From the NCBI GenBank assembly GCA_017615435.1, contig JAGAAF010000058.1, forward strand, positions 1-64,000: a stretch of DNA of 64,000 bases, given 5' to 3'. This DNA is from Bacteroidales bacterium. GTDB lineage: Bacteria > Bacteroidota > Bacteroidia > Bacteroidales > UBA932. This document shows, piece after piece, positions 25,468 through 34,383 of this stretch (the first letter of the stretch is position 1; every line of letters starts with the position of its first letter). Position numbers and translations under genes: made by a program. Below the pieces are notes generated by a model, which was not told the DNA's origin, made no database searches, and was given only the letters and a program-made list of their open reading frames with translations.

Positions 25468-27449
25468 AACGTTCAATAACATTCTGCCTTGCGGCAGCAC
25501 TGATTATGGCATCTTGCACTGTTAAGAACGACAAGGTGGAGGGATTCCGCTATCTGGTGGACGAATTCGCCGACCTCAAAGTGATGAGGTATACGATACC
25601 CGGATGGGAGAACCTGACTCTTCAGCAGAAAGAGTACGCTTATCATCTGGCAGAAGCGGCAAAGTGGGGTCGCGACATTCTCTGGGACCAGAACTCTGCG
25701 GGAAATATTCCCCTGAGGCACGCCCTCGAGAACATCCTTAATAATTATAAGGGTGAGCGCACTGGCGCGGAATGGGACGCATTCGTCGTCTACGCCAAGC
25801 GCGTATTCTTCTCCAACGGTGTGCATCATCACTACGCGGAGGACAAGTTCTTCCCGGAGTGTGGCCGTGAGTATTTCGAAAGCCTGCTCGAAGCGGTGGG
25901 CGAGAATGCCGCAATCGCCGAATATGTCTATGACACGACGAAAGGTCTCCAGCGCCGCTCAACCGAAACCGGCGGCGATATTGTGAAACTTTCAGCAGTG
26001 AACTTCTACGAAGGAGTTTCCCGCGAGGAGGTGGAGAAGTACTATGCCGGAATCGAGGTCAAGGGAGATCCTCATCCGATTGCTTATGGCCTGAACACCA
26101 AGGTCGTGAAGCAGGACGGCAAGGTGGTGGAGCTCCCCTGGAAGAAGGGCGGCATCTACGACGGAGCGATCAGCCATATCTGCGAAGAGCTTACGAAAGC
26201 AGCGGCCGTGGCGGAGAACGATATCCAGAAAACGGCTCTGGCCCTGCTGGTGAGATACTACGAGACCGGTGACCTGCGAGTGTGGGATGAGTTCAACATC
26301 GAATGGGTGAAGGATACCGTGGGCACGGTCGATTTCATCAACGGCTTCATCGAAGACTACAACGACCCGCTCGGCCGCAAGGGCGCGTGGGAAGGATATG
26401 TGAACATCAAGGACTTTGAGGCCTCGCGCCGCACGGAGATAATCTCGAAGAACGCGCAGTGGTTCGAGGACAACTCGCCCGTGGACCCGCGCTTCCGCAA
26501 GAAGGAGGTCAAGGGCGTGAGCGCGAAGGTCATCAACGCCGTCTGCCTGGCGGGCGACAGTTACCCGTCCACCCCTATCGGCATCAACCTGCCGAACGCG
26601 GACTGGATCCGCAAGGAGCACGGCAGCAAGAGCGTGACCATAGCGAATATCACGCACGCCTATGACTATGCGGCGAAGGAGTCGCCCCGCAATATGCTGG
26701 ACGAATTCGCGTGGGATGACGCTGAGAAGGCGATGGTCCGCAAGTACGGCCCGTGGGCGGACGAGGTCCACACCGACCTGCACGAATGCCTCGGCCACGG
26801 ATCCGGACAGCTGCTGCCCGGCGTGAGCACCACCGCTATGGGCGAGTATGCCTCCGCTCTCGAAGAAGCGCGCGCGGACCTGTTTGGCCTCTACTACACG
26901 GCTGACCCGAAGATGGTCGAGCTTGGTATTATGCCCGATCCGGATGCTTACAAGGCCGAGTATTCGAGCTACATCCGCAACGGACTGTTCACGCAGTTCA
27001 CCCGCGTGGAGCTGGGCCGCCCGAACACGGAAGCGCATATGCAGAACCGTAAGCTTATCGCTCAGTGGTGCTATGAAAAGGGTGCGTCCGATAACGTAAT
27101 TGAAAAGAAGGTGCGCGACGGGAAGACCTATTTCGTGGTGAACGATTACGAGAAACTGCGCGGTCTGTTCGCCGAGCTTCTTGCTGAGATTCAGCGCATT
27201 AAGAGCGAGGGCGACTACAAAGCCGGAAAGGCTTTGATAGAGAAATACGCAGTCAATATCGATCCGGAACTGCATAAGGAAGTGAAAGCACGCTACGAAG
27301 CTTTGAACCTCAAGCCTTACGGTGGCTTCATCAACCCGGAAATCGTTCCCGTTAAGAAGGGCGGCAAGATAGTGGACTACAAAGTCGAATATCCCGACGA
27401 TTTCCTCGGACAGCAGCTTGAATACGGAAAGAAATACGGAAGCTTATGA
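25464..27449 (+). CDS. Dipeptidyl-peptidase III (M49) lipoprotein
   Basis: 661-residue zinc metallopeptidase that removes dipeptides from peptide N-termini. The zinc motifs HECLGH (440-445) and EEARAD (467-472) are diagnostic of M49. An N-terminal signal with lipobox LIMASC (Cys17) implies anchoring in the periplasm or outer membrane, unlike the cytosolic eukaryotic enzyme. It overlaps ribF by 4 bp and the small ORF by 4 bp. Confidence 0.93.
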   Translation: MKRSITFCLAAALIMASCTVKNDKVEGFRYLVDEFADLKVMRYTIPGWENLTLQQKEYAYHLAEAAKWGRDILWDQNSAGNIPLRHALENILNNYKGERTGAEWDAFVVYAKRVFFSNGVHHHYAEDKFFPECGREYFESLLEAVGENAAIAEYVYDTTKGLQRRSTETGGDIVKLSAVNFYEGVSREEVEKYYAGIEVKGDPHPIAYGLNTKVVKQDGKVVELPWKKGGIYDGAISHICEELTKAAAVAENDIQKTALALLVRYYETGDLRVWDEFNIEWVKDTVGTVDFINGFIEDYNDPLGRKGAWEGYVNIKDFEASRRTEIISKNAQWFEDNSPVDPRFRKKEVKGVSAKVINAVCLAGDSYPSTPIGINLPNADWIRKEHGSKSVTIANITHAYDYAAKESPRNMLDEFAWDDAEKAMVRKYGPWADEVHTDLHECLGHGSGQLLPGVSTTAMGEYASALEEARADLFGLYYTADPKMVELGIMPDPDAYKAEYSSYIRNGLFTQFTRVELGRPNTEAHMQNRKLIAQWCYEKGASDNVIEKKVRDGKTYFVVNDYEKLRGLFAELLAEIQRIKSEGDYKAGKALIEKYAVNIDPELHKEVKARYEALNLKPYGGFINPEIVPVKKGGKIVDYKVEYPDDFLGQQLEYGKKYGSL

Positions 27450-27583
27450 GTAAGAATAAGAAATCGGACGTCCTCGAAGATCTGAAGAACAAAGAGGACA
27501 AGAAAGCCCGCAAGAGGGAGCTGAAAAAGCTGGTGGTCTACGAGGCCATTATGAAGCCCAAGTATGAGGAAGGGTTGAAATAA
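27446..27583 (+). CDS. 45-residue highly charged small protein
   Basis: ATG overlaps the peptidase stop (ATGA), the same coupling used by other genes of this run. The product has about 14 lysines, with MSKNKKSDVLEDLKNKEDKK followed by a helix-forming ARKRELKKLVVYEAIMKPKY segment. It is probably a soluble helical peptide. No family is recognised. Translational coupling, a uniform amphipathic pattern and position at the operon end support a real gene; its last codons hold the TTG of the greA promoter. Confidence 0.6.
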   Translation: MSKNKKSDVLEDLKNKEDKKARKRELKKLVVYEAIMKPKYEEGLK

Positions 27584-27604
27584 TCCGAAAAATCCTTATA
27601 TTTG
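27575..27604 (+). promoter_or_regulatory. greA promoter (-33 TTG, -7 TATATTTG)
   Basis: TTG at 27575-27577, 19-bp spacer, TATATTTG at 27597-27604. A good match to the Bacteroidetes primary sigma consensus. The leader to the greA ATG is about 65 nt. Confidence 0.65.
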
Positions 27605-27620
27605 CAATAACAAATCAAGG

Positions 27621-27648
27621 GTTCTGCCGCGAGGCAGGACTCTCTTTT
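27621..27648 (+). terminator. GNRA-capped hairpin with U-rich tail in the greA leader
   Basis: GTTCTGCC and GGCAGGAC pair (8 bp, one G-T) around a GCGA tetraloop (27629-27632), followed at once by TCTCTTTT. It resembles an attenuator inside the greA leader. Confidence 0.5.
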
Positions 27649-27672
27649 AGTTGACAAAAACACCAACCACTT

Positions 27673-28143
27673 ATGGCAGAAGTACATTATATGAGTCAGG
27701 AAGGACTCGAAAAGCTTAAGAAGGAACTTGAGGAAGCGCTTGCCCAGCGCCCCGTCATTGCGGCCCAGATCGCAGAGGCCCGCGAGAAGGGAGACCTCTC
27801 GGAGAACGCCGAGTACGAGTCGGCCCGCGAGGCCCAGGGTCTTCTTGAGCTCAAGATCGCGAACCTCAAGAATATGATCACCAATGCGAAGGTGCTCGAC
27901 GCCTCGCAGCTCAGCACTGACAAGGTGCAGATGCTGACGACCGTCGTCGTGGAGAACCTCTCCGCGAAGACCAAGATGAAGTTCAGCATCGTGGGTGAGT
28001 CGGAAGCCGATTTCAACAAGGACAAGCTCGCCGCCACGACTCCGATCGCCAAGGCCCTCATCGGCCACGGCGTGGGCGAGATCGTGGAGGCTCAGGTCCC
28101 CGCCGGTGTCCTTAAGTTCAAGATCCTCGAAATCAGTCTCTAG
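27673..28143 (+). CDS. greA: Transcription elongation factor GreA
   Basis: Rescues backtracked RNA polymerase by stimulating transcript cleavage in the secondary channel. A coiled-coil N-terminal domain (about 1-80) carries the acidic tip GDLSENAEYESAREAQ with the catalytic D and E residues; the C-terminal FKBP-like domain follows. 156 residues, normal. It has its own promoter, and its leader contains a hairpin with a U-rich tail. The HIT gene follows after 4 bp. Confidence 0.96.
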   Translation: MAEVHYMSQEGLEKLKKELEEALAQRPVIAAQIAEAREKGDLSENAEYESAREAQGLLELKIANLKNMITNAKVLDASQLSTDKVQMLTTVVVENLSAKTKMKFSIVGESEADFNKDKLAATTPIAKALIGHGVGEIVEAQVPAGVLKFKILEISL

Positions 28144-28147
28144 CCCT

Positions 28148-28549
28148 ATGACTATCTTCACCCGTATCGCGAAAGGTGAGATTCCTTCGTACAAGGTGGC
28201 CGAGAGCGACGAATTCTACGCTTTCCTGGACATCAACCCCCTTGCTGAAGGTCACACCCTCGTCATCCCCAAGAACGTGGAGGACGACTATATCTTCAAT
28301 CTGGACGAGAAGACCTACGAAGGTCTGTGGGCTTTCGCCCGCAAGGTCGCCGTGGCGCTGAAAGCGGCCGTGCCCTGCAAGAGGGTGGGTGTCGCCGTGC
28401 TCGGGATGGAAGTGCCGCACACGCATATCCATCTCGTGCCGCTTCAGACGGAGGGCGACCTGGACTTCAGGAAGAAGCGTCCTGCAGTTACTGACGAACG
28501 TAAGGCCGAACTGGCCGCAGCAATCCTCGCCGAGTATGAGAAGCTTTAG
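28148..28549 (+). CDS. HIT family nucleotide-binding protein
   Basis: 133-residue histidine-triad hydrolase, probably acting on purine nucleotide phosphoramidates or Ap4A. The triad is HTHIHLVP (His91, 93, 95). The frame is open from 27995 inside greA, but homology starts at ATG 28148 (MTIFTRIAKGEIPSYKV). 4 bp after greA; its end overlaps the next gene by 14 bp. Confidence 0.93.
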   Translation: MTIFTRIAKGEIPSYKVAESDEFYAFLDINPLAEGHTLVIPKNVEDDYIFNLDEKTYEGLWAFARKVAVALKAAVPCKRVGVAVLGMEVPHTHIHLVPLQTEGDLDFRKKRPAVTDERKAELAAAILAEYEKL

Positions 28550-29633
28550 ATTTATCGCGCTGGGCGCCGTCCTGGCGCTTTTCGCATCCTGCGCACCCAA
28601 GGCCGGCATCTCTATGACCGTGGCCGATGCTCCCGGAGCGAAGCTCGCCGTGCACAAGCTGAACGTGAGCTCCGCCGATCTGCTGGATTCCGTGAAGACG
28701 GACGCCGGCGGACATTTCAAGTACAGCCTTCCCGTGAAGAAGGGTCAGCCCGAGTTCGTGTACATCTATAAGGGCGACACCCGTCTTGCCGCACTGCTAC
28801 TTGAAGCAGGGGAAAAGGCGGTTGTGGAGGCCGACACTCTCGGCAACTACAGCGTCGAAGGTTCGGAAGGTTCCGCGGAACTCGCCGGAATCGAGAAGGC
28901 CTATTCGGATTTTATAAGGGAACTGGCGGTCTCCAGCGACCCCAGGGAGGCGACAAAGCTATACATACGCTATTATCGCAACCGTATGGCCTATGTGCTC
29001 GAGCACCAGAAGTCCCTCGCGGTCGTTCCCGTTCTTTTCCAGAACGTGGGTGCGGATCTGCCCGTTTTCAGCCAGTCCACCGATGCGATAGTTTTCAGTG
29101 CCACGGCCGATACTCTTAAGACCGTCTATCCGGATTCGAAATATGTGAAGGCCCTCGAGACTGAGGCGGAGAGGCGTAAGAACAATATGGAACTTGAGCG
29201 CGCGATCCTTCAGGCCGATCAGGCCGGTTTCCCGGACATCGTCCTGCCTGACATCAACGCCGAAAAGGTCTCCCTAGCCGGCGTGGACGCGAAGGTTATC
29301 CTGCTCTATTTCTGGGATGTGGACGATGCGGAGCAGAAGCTCTTCAACTCTGACGTGCTGCTTCCCCTTTACAATAAGTATCACGCGAAGGGCCTCGAGA
29401 TCTACGCAGTCGGTGTCACCAGCGACAAAGCCCTCTGGGCGTCCGTCGTCAGGAACCAAGCGCTGCCGTGGATCAATGTCTGCGACGGCTTCGGCGCCGC
29501 TTCTCCCGCCGTACGCCTGTACAACCTTAAGTCCCTCCCGACTATGCTAATCATCGCGGACGACGAAATCTCCTCCGCGAAGATCGACAGCGACGTCTCC
29601 CTCCGCCGCGAACTCGCAAAACTCCTGAAATAA
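28536..29633 (+). CDS. TlpA-like thioredoxin-fold lipoprotein without active cysteines
   Basis: 365 residues: signal with lipobox LFASC (Cys19), an N-terminal DUF4369-like beta domain (about 25-120), a helical linker, and a C-terminal thioredoxin fold (about 230-365). Where TlpA/ResA proteins have WCxxC this protein reads YFWDVDDAEQKLF, so it cannot act as a dithiol oxidoreductase. The cis-Pro region SLPTMLII is kept. Likely a periplasmic binding or structural protein. The start at 28536 overlaps the HIT gene by 14 bp. Confidence 0.75.
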   Translation: MRSFRFIALGAVLALFASCAPKAGISMTVADAPGAKLAVHKLNVSSADLLDSVKTDAGGHFKYSLPVKKGQPEFVYIYKGDTRLAALLLEAGEKAVVEADTLGNYSVEGSEGSAELAGIEKAYSDFIRELAVSSDPREATKLYIRYYRNRMAYVLEHQKSLAVVPVLFQNVGADLPVFSQSTDAIVFSATADTLKTVYPDSKYVKALETEAERRKNNMELERAILQADQAGFPDIVLPDINAEKVSLAGVDAKVILLYFWDVDDAEQKLFNSDVLLPLYNKYHAKGLEIYAVGVTSDKALWASVVRNQALPWINVCDGFGAASPAVRLYNLKSLPTMLIIADDEISSAKIDSDVSLRRELAKLLK

Positions 29634-29634
29634 C

Positions 29635-29741
29635 CGTGGCGCTCAACCCCCTGATTATCAGGGCAATACTAAAACTCGACTCCGAAAAATCCGGAGCCGA
29701 GTTTCGTTAATTATCTAACTATCAATCAGTTACGCGCCACG
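29635..29741. repeat. 107-bp structured inverted-repeat element, copy 1
   Basis: Outer ends CGTGGCGC and GCGCCACG pair. Inside are hairpin 1 (CCCTGA 29649-29654 with TCAGGG 29658-29663) and hairpin 2 (AAACTCG and CTCCG with CGGAG and CGAGTTT, 29672-29704). It aligns over its full length with 43096-43202, and the stems show compensatory changes. It fills the gap between the two stop codons of convergent genes (29633 and 29745). Confidence 0.9.
29672..29708. terminator. Bidirectional terminator-like hairpin in copy 1
   Basis: A 12-bp stem with one A-C mismatch and loop AAAAATC, flanked by AAAA on the left and GTTTCGTT on the right. Suitably placed to end both convergent transcripts, though the T tract is short. 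Confidence 0.5.
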
Positions 29742-29744
29742 GGG

Positions 29745-30449
29745 TTACCAGAGCTTTTTGCGGGAGACGGTGGCGACGAAATCTTTCAGGTAGAAAGGCT
29801 CGAAGTAAGCGGTGTTTTCGAACTCGCGTGCTTCGAGTTTTTTGAATGCCAGAGGCGCCATCGAGGCGGCGTCGGCGACGAGTTCGACGAACTCGGCGTC
29901 CAAGCCGGCGAGGGCTTCGCGGCACTTCAAAGCACCGTCGCCCACGAACAGAATCTTGCCGTCCGTGATTTCGGAGAATGACTCCGGACCTTCCACGACC
30001 ACTGGCGCAATCTCTGTGAGCCGCTCGCCCGAAGGGCTGTACACGGCCGAATAGACTTCCATCCTGCGGGCGTCGATCATAGGCACGATAGCCGTGCACC
30101 CGTCGGGCACAAGCCCGCCGGAAATGGCCTTCGCGACTACTATATCGGGCGTGGACACGCTGATCAGCGGGATACCGGCGCCGAAGCACAGACCTTTCGC
30201 AGTGGAGGAACCCACACGGAGTCCGGTGTAGGAGCCGGGGCCGGCGCTGACGCAGACCGCGCAGCAGTCGGAGACCTTCAGCCCGCGTTCGTAGAGCACC
30301 TCCTGGACGAAGGGCGCGGTAAGGGCTGCGTGCTCCCGGCCCCCGGCGCTCTCGCGATATGCCACCACCTTTCCCTCTTCGGCCAAAGCGACAGAACAGA
30401 GCGAGGCGGAAGTCTCGATAAGGATAATCCTAGATTTCCTGGATGCCAT
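29745..30449 (-). CDS. tsaB: tRNA threonylcarbamoyladenosine biosynthesis protein TsaB
   Basis: ASKHA-fold partner of TsaD in making t6A at tRNA position 37. The N-terminal IILIETSASLCSVAL and the SAGPGSYTGLRVGSSTAKGL segment are diagnostic. 234 residues, normal. It is the second gene of a cvpA-tsaB pair, overlapping cvpA by 20 bp, and ends against the 107-bp element. Confidence 0.93.
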   Translation of the reverse strand: MASRKSRIILIETSASLCSVALAEEGKVVAYRESAGGREHAALTAPFVQEVLYERGLKVSDCCAVCVSAGPGSYTGLRVGSSTAKGLCFGAGIPLISVSTPDIVVAKAISGGLVPDGCTAIVPMIDARRMEVYSAVYSPSGERLTEIAPVVVEGPESFSEITDGKILFVGDGALKCREALAGLDAEFVELVADAASMAPLAFKKLEAREFENTAYFEPFYLKDFVATVSRKKLW

Positions 30450-30948
30450 TGCTTATCTTGGTGAACAGGCCTTCGAGATAGGGGAATACCATTTCAGTGA
30501 GTTTGTGGATCCACGCGTAGATGGTCGAATCCTGCATAAACTGGGTGCTGAGGTGAAGGTACTTCTCGTTTAAGTCATTAAAGAGCACGAAGAGTATGCC
30601 CAGCACCAGGGCGGTATTGAAGATGGCTATCACGAAGCCGAGTATGCGGTTAAGCCAGCCGAGGGAGATTGCGTCTATCACCTTCGAGAGCACCTTCGCG
30701 GCCAGATTCATCACCAGCACGCAGAGAATGATCACCACCACGAAGGATATGATGTAGAGTGCGGTGGGGGAGTTGATGGTGATCCACTGCGAAAGCCACG
30801 CTCCCACCTTGTCGGCGAACAGGTAAGCCACATATGCGCTCAGAAAAATCGAGAGTAAAGCGGCAAGTTGCTCGATGAAACCTTTAGTTATTCCCCTGAT
30901 TATTGCGGGGATAAATATTACAAGAAGTACGATGTCCAGAACGCCCAT
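30430..30948 (-). CDS. CvpA family membrane protein
   Basis: 172 residues with four predicted membrane helices (about 2-20, 26-48, 62-85, 100-125), matching the CvpA/colicin V production family whose molecular role is unclear. A short helical tail follows. Divergent from ileS and overlapping tsaB by 20 bp. Confidence 0.85.
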   Translation of the reverse strand: MGVLDIVLLVIFIPAIIRGITKGFIEQLAALLSIFLSAYVAYLFADKVGAWLSQWITINSPTALYIISFVVVIILCVLVMNLAAKVLSKVIDAISLGWLNRILGFVIAIFNTALVLGILFVLFNDLNEKYLHLSTQFMQDSTIYAWIHKLTEMVFPYLEGLFTKISNGIQEI

Positions 30949-30955
30949 ATCCTTA

Positions 30956-30987
30956 TTTGTATTTGGCCTTGTTTTTTGTTAAATTTG
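30956..30987 (+). promoter_or_regulatory. ileS promoter (TTTG, 20 bp, TAAATTTG)
   Basis: TTTG 30956-30959 and TAAATTTG 30980-30987. One of the best consensus matches in the window; start codon 24 bp downstream. Confidence 0.65.
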
Positions 30988-31011
30988 TAGGCTCAAAATT
31001 AGGTAAAAAAA

Positions 31012-34000
31012 ATGACTTTTAAAGAGTATAAGGGTTTGGACCTCGTGGCGACATCGGCAGAGGTGTTGGAAAGGTGGAAGAAGAACCACGCCTTCGAGCG
31101 CTCGCTCGAGGTGAGGGAGGGTGCTCCAGAGTTCATCTTCTTCGAAGGCCCGCCCAGTGCCAACGGTATGCCCGGCATACATCACGTAATGGCGCGCAGC
31201 ATCAAGGACGCCGTCTGCAGGTACAAGACGCAGAGCGGTTTCAAGGTCCGTCGCCGCGCCGGCTGGGATACGCACGGCCTTCCCGTGGAGCTTGGAGTGG
31301 AGAAGAAACTCGGCATCACGAAAGAAGATATCGGCACCAAGATCACGGTTGAAGAATACAACAAGACCTGCCGCGAGGAGGTTATGAAGTACACCGCAGA
31401 GTGGAGAACTCTTACCGAGCGCATCGGCTACTGGGTGGATATGGACGATCCGTACATTACATACGATAACCGCTATATCGAGACTCTCTGGTACCTTCTG
31501 AAAGACATTTACGGCAAGGGTTATCTGTACAAGGGCAAGAGCATTCAGCCCTACAGCCCCGCTGCCGGAACGGGCCTGAGCACTCACGAACTCAACCAGC
31601 CCGGTTGCTACCGCGACGTGAAGGACACCACCTGCTGCGTGCAGTTCAAGGTAGTCGGCGAGGAAGATCTTTACTTCCTTGCGTGGACGACCACCCCGTG
31701 GACCCTTCCCAGCAACTGCGCCCTCTGCGTCGGTCCGAAGATAGACTATGTGAAGGTGCGCAGCGCCAATCCCTATACCGGAATTCCCGCGACTTACATT
31801 ATCGCGAAGGAACTGGTCGGTGCCTGGTTCGACGGCAAGACCGAATATGAAGTCCTTCCCGGCGAAATCAAGGGTTCCGAGCTCGAAGGTATGCGCTACG
31901 AGCAGCTCCTGCCGTGGTTCAATCCCGGCGAGGGCGCCTTCAGGGTGATTCTTGGCGACTATGTGACCACCTCCGAAGGTACGGGTATCGTGCATATCGC
32001 AGGCACCTTTGGCGCCGACGACGCCCGCGTCTCGAAGGAAGCCGGCGTCCCTGCGCTTTACGTGAAGGACAAAGACGGCAATCCCCAGGCCCAGGTGGAC
32101 ACTAAAGGCCGCTTCTACCGCATCGAGGATCTGGATCCGGAATATGTGAAGACCAACGTCAATGTGGACCTTTACAAGCAGTGGGCCGGCCGCTACGTTA
32201 AGAACGCCTACGACCCTGATGCGACTCCCGAAACTCCTACCCTTGACGTGGATCTCTGCGTCTGGATGAAGCAGGAGAACAAAGCCTTCAAGATCGAGAA
32301 GCACGTTCACTCATATCCCCATTGCTGGCGTACGGACAAGCCCGTGCTCTATTACCCTCTGAACAGCTGGTTCATCAAGGCTTCCGCGGTGCGCGAGAAG
32401 ATGATGGAACTCAACCAGGATATCGAGTGGAAGCCGGAAGCGACCGGAACAGGCCGTTTCGGAAAGTGGCTGGAGAATATCCAGGACTGGAACCTCAGCC
32501 GCAGCCGCTATTGGGGCACTCCTCTGCCCGTGTGGCGCACTGAAGACGGCAGGGAAGAGATCTGCATCGGCAGCGTCAAGGAGCTCTATAACGAAATCGA
32601 AAAGGCGGTCGCGCAAGGCGTGATGACCGAGAACCCGCTGAAAGCCAGGGGCTTCGACCCTGAAGATATGAGCAAGGCGAACTACGACAAGATCGACCTT
32701 CACCGCCCTTACGTGGACAATATCTTCCTCGTCAGCCCGAGCGGCAAGCGGATGAAGCGCGAGACGGACCTGATCGACGTCTGGTTCGACAGCGGCGCGA
32801 TGCCGTATGCGCAGACGGGTCTCCGCGGGCTTGACACGCCCGATTTCGGAGCCACGGCGGACTTCATCGCCGAAGGCGTGGACCAGACGCGCGGTTGGTT
32901 CTACACCCTTCACGCCATCCACACTATGGTCAGCGGCACTCCCGCGTTCAAACGCGTGATCTCGAACGGACTCGTGCTCGACAAGAAGGGCGAGAAGATG
33001 AGCAAACGTCTCGGCAATGCCGTGGATCCGTTCAAGGCCCTGGATACCTATGGCCCCGACGCCCTGCGCTGGTATATGCTTACCAACGCCCAGCCGTGGG
33101 ATAACCTGAAATTCGACGAAGCAGGCGTGGACGAAGTTCGCAGGAAGTTCTTCGGCACGCTGTACAACTCATATTCGGTGTTCGCTCTGTATGCGAATAT
33201 CGACAAATTCGATCCTGCCGCCCCGAAAGTCGCTTATGCGAAACGGCCTATGTTCGACCGCTGGCTCATCAGCCGCCTGAACACACTTTCGAAGGCCGTG
33301 AAAGAGGCTTACGAGGACTACGACGTGACCCTTGCGGGCCGTCTGGTGCAGGATTTCGTGTGCGACGATCTCAGCAACTGGTACATCAGGCTCAATAAGA
33401 AGCGCCTCTGGGGTTCGGGTATGAGCGAGGATAAACTCTCCGCCTATCAGACCCTTTACGAAGCGCTGGTGGATGTGGCTCTGCTTTCGGCCCCTATAGC
33501 TCCTTTCTTCGCGGAAAGGCTCTATCTGGATCTGGTGCCGGGTGTGGAATCGGTCCACTATCAGCCTATGCCCGAGTCGGAGGCGGCTCTGGTCGATGCG
33601 GCTCTCGAAGAGAGTATGGCATTCGCCCAGAAGGCCTCCTCGATGGTCCTCGCCCTTCGCAAGAAGGTGGGAATCAACGTCCGCAAGCCTCTCGCGAAGG
33701 TGGTAGTTCCCGTCATCGACGACGAAGTCAAGGCCCATATCGAGAAGGTAAGCGGCATCTTCCTCGCCGAGGTGAACGTGAAGGAAATAGAGTTCCTGCA
33801 CGACACGACCGGCATCATCACCAAGAAGATCAAGCCCAACTTCAAGACCCTGGGCAAGATCTACGGCAAGCAGATGAAAGAGATCGCAGCGGCCTTCGCG
33901 GCCTTCGGCCAGGAGCAGATAGGCGAGATCGAACGCTGCGAGGGAGATTACAAGCTTGCGCTCCCGTCCGGCGAGGTCGTCCTCACGAAGGAGGACTACG

Positions 34001-34365
34001 AAATCAACTCCGAGGATATGCCCGGCTGGCTCGTGGCTTCGGAAGGCTCGCTTACTGTCGCCCTGGACATAGTCCAGACTCCGGAGCTTGTCCGCGAGGG
34101 CAACGCCCGCGAGCTCATCCACCCCATCCAGACCCTCCGCAAGGAGCGCGACCTGGATGTTACCGACAGGATTGAGACTATCGTGTACGCCGGCGGAGAA
34201 GCCTACAAAGCCATCGAAGAGGCGCTGGCAGCCTTCGGCGAGTATGTGGCTGCTCAGACCCTTTCGCTCAGCCTGACCCTGAAACCCATCGAGGACGCCC
34301 CTGCAACCGCATCCGAGGTGGAGTGGGACAAAGACACGATCAAGATTGATATAAACAAAAAATAA
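31012..34365 (+). CDS. ileS: Isoleucyl-tRNA synthetase
   Basis: Charges tRNA-Ile and edits misactivated valine. The class I HIGH motif occurs as GIHH (55-58, in PSANGMPGIHH) and KMSKR is at 662-666. The long CP1 editing insert and the 1117-residue length identify the eukaryote-like type 2 IleRS typical of Bacteroidetes, a type associated with natural mupirocin tolerance. It starts an operon with the DksA-like, lspA, GH27, gtrA and CNNM genes. Confidence 0.96.
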   Translation: MTFKEYKGLDLVATSAEVLERWKKNHAFERSLEVREGAPEFIFFEGPPSANGMPGIHHVMARSIKDAVCRYKTQSGFKVRRRAGWDTHGLPVELGVEKKLGITKEDIGTKITVEEYNKTCREEVMKYTAEWRTLTERIGYWVDMDDPYITYDNRYIETLWYLLKDIYGKGYLYKGKSIQPYSPAAGTGLSTHELNQPGCYRDVKDTTCCVQFKVVGEEDLYFLAWTTTPWTLPSNCALCVGPKIDYVKVRSANPYTGIPATYIIAKELVGAWFDGKTEYEVLPGEIKGSELEGMRYEQLLPWFNPGEGAFRVILGDYVTTSEGTGIVHIAGTFGADDARVSKEAGVPALYVKDKDGNPQAQVDTKGRFYRIEDLDPEYVKTNVNVDLYKQWAGRYVKNAYDPDATPETPTLDVDLCVWMKQENKAFKIEKHVHSYPHCWRTDKPVLYYPLNSWFIKASAVREKMMELNQDIEWKPEATGTGRFGKWLENIQDWNLSRSRYWGTPLPVWRTEDGREEICIGSVKELYNEIEKAVAQGVMTENPLKARGFDPEDMSKANYDKIDLHRPYVDNIFLVSPSGKRMKRETDLIDVWFDSGAMPYAQTGLRGLDTPDFGATADFIAEGVDQTRGWFYTLHAIHTMVSGTPAFKRVISNGLVLDKKGEKMSKRLGNAVDPFKALDTYGPDALRWYMLTNAQPWDNLKFDEAGVDEVRRKFFGTLYNSYSVFALYANIDKFDPAAPKVAYAKRPMFDRWLISRLNTLSKAVKEAYEDYDVTLAGRLVQDFVCDDLSNWYIRLNKKRLWGSGMSEDKLSAYQTLYEALVDVALLSAPIAPFFAERLYLDLVPGVESVHYQPMPESEAALVDAALEESMAFAQKASSMVLALRKKVGINVRKPLAKVVVPVIDDEVKAHIEKVSGIFLAEVNVKEIEFLHDTTGIITKKIKPNFKTLGKIYGKQMKEIAAAFAAFGQEQIGEIERCEGDYKLALPSGEVVLTKEDYEINSEDMPGWLVASEGSLTVALDIVQTPELVREGNARELIHPIQTLRKERDLDVTDRIETIVYAGGEAYKAIEEALAAFGEYVAAQTLSLSLTLKPIEDAPATASEVEWDKDTIKIDINKK

Positions 34366-34383
34366 CTACTAACACACACAATT

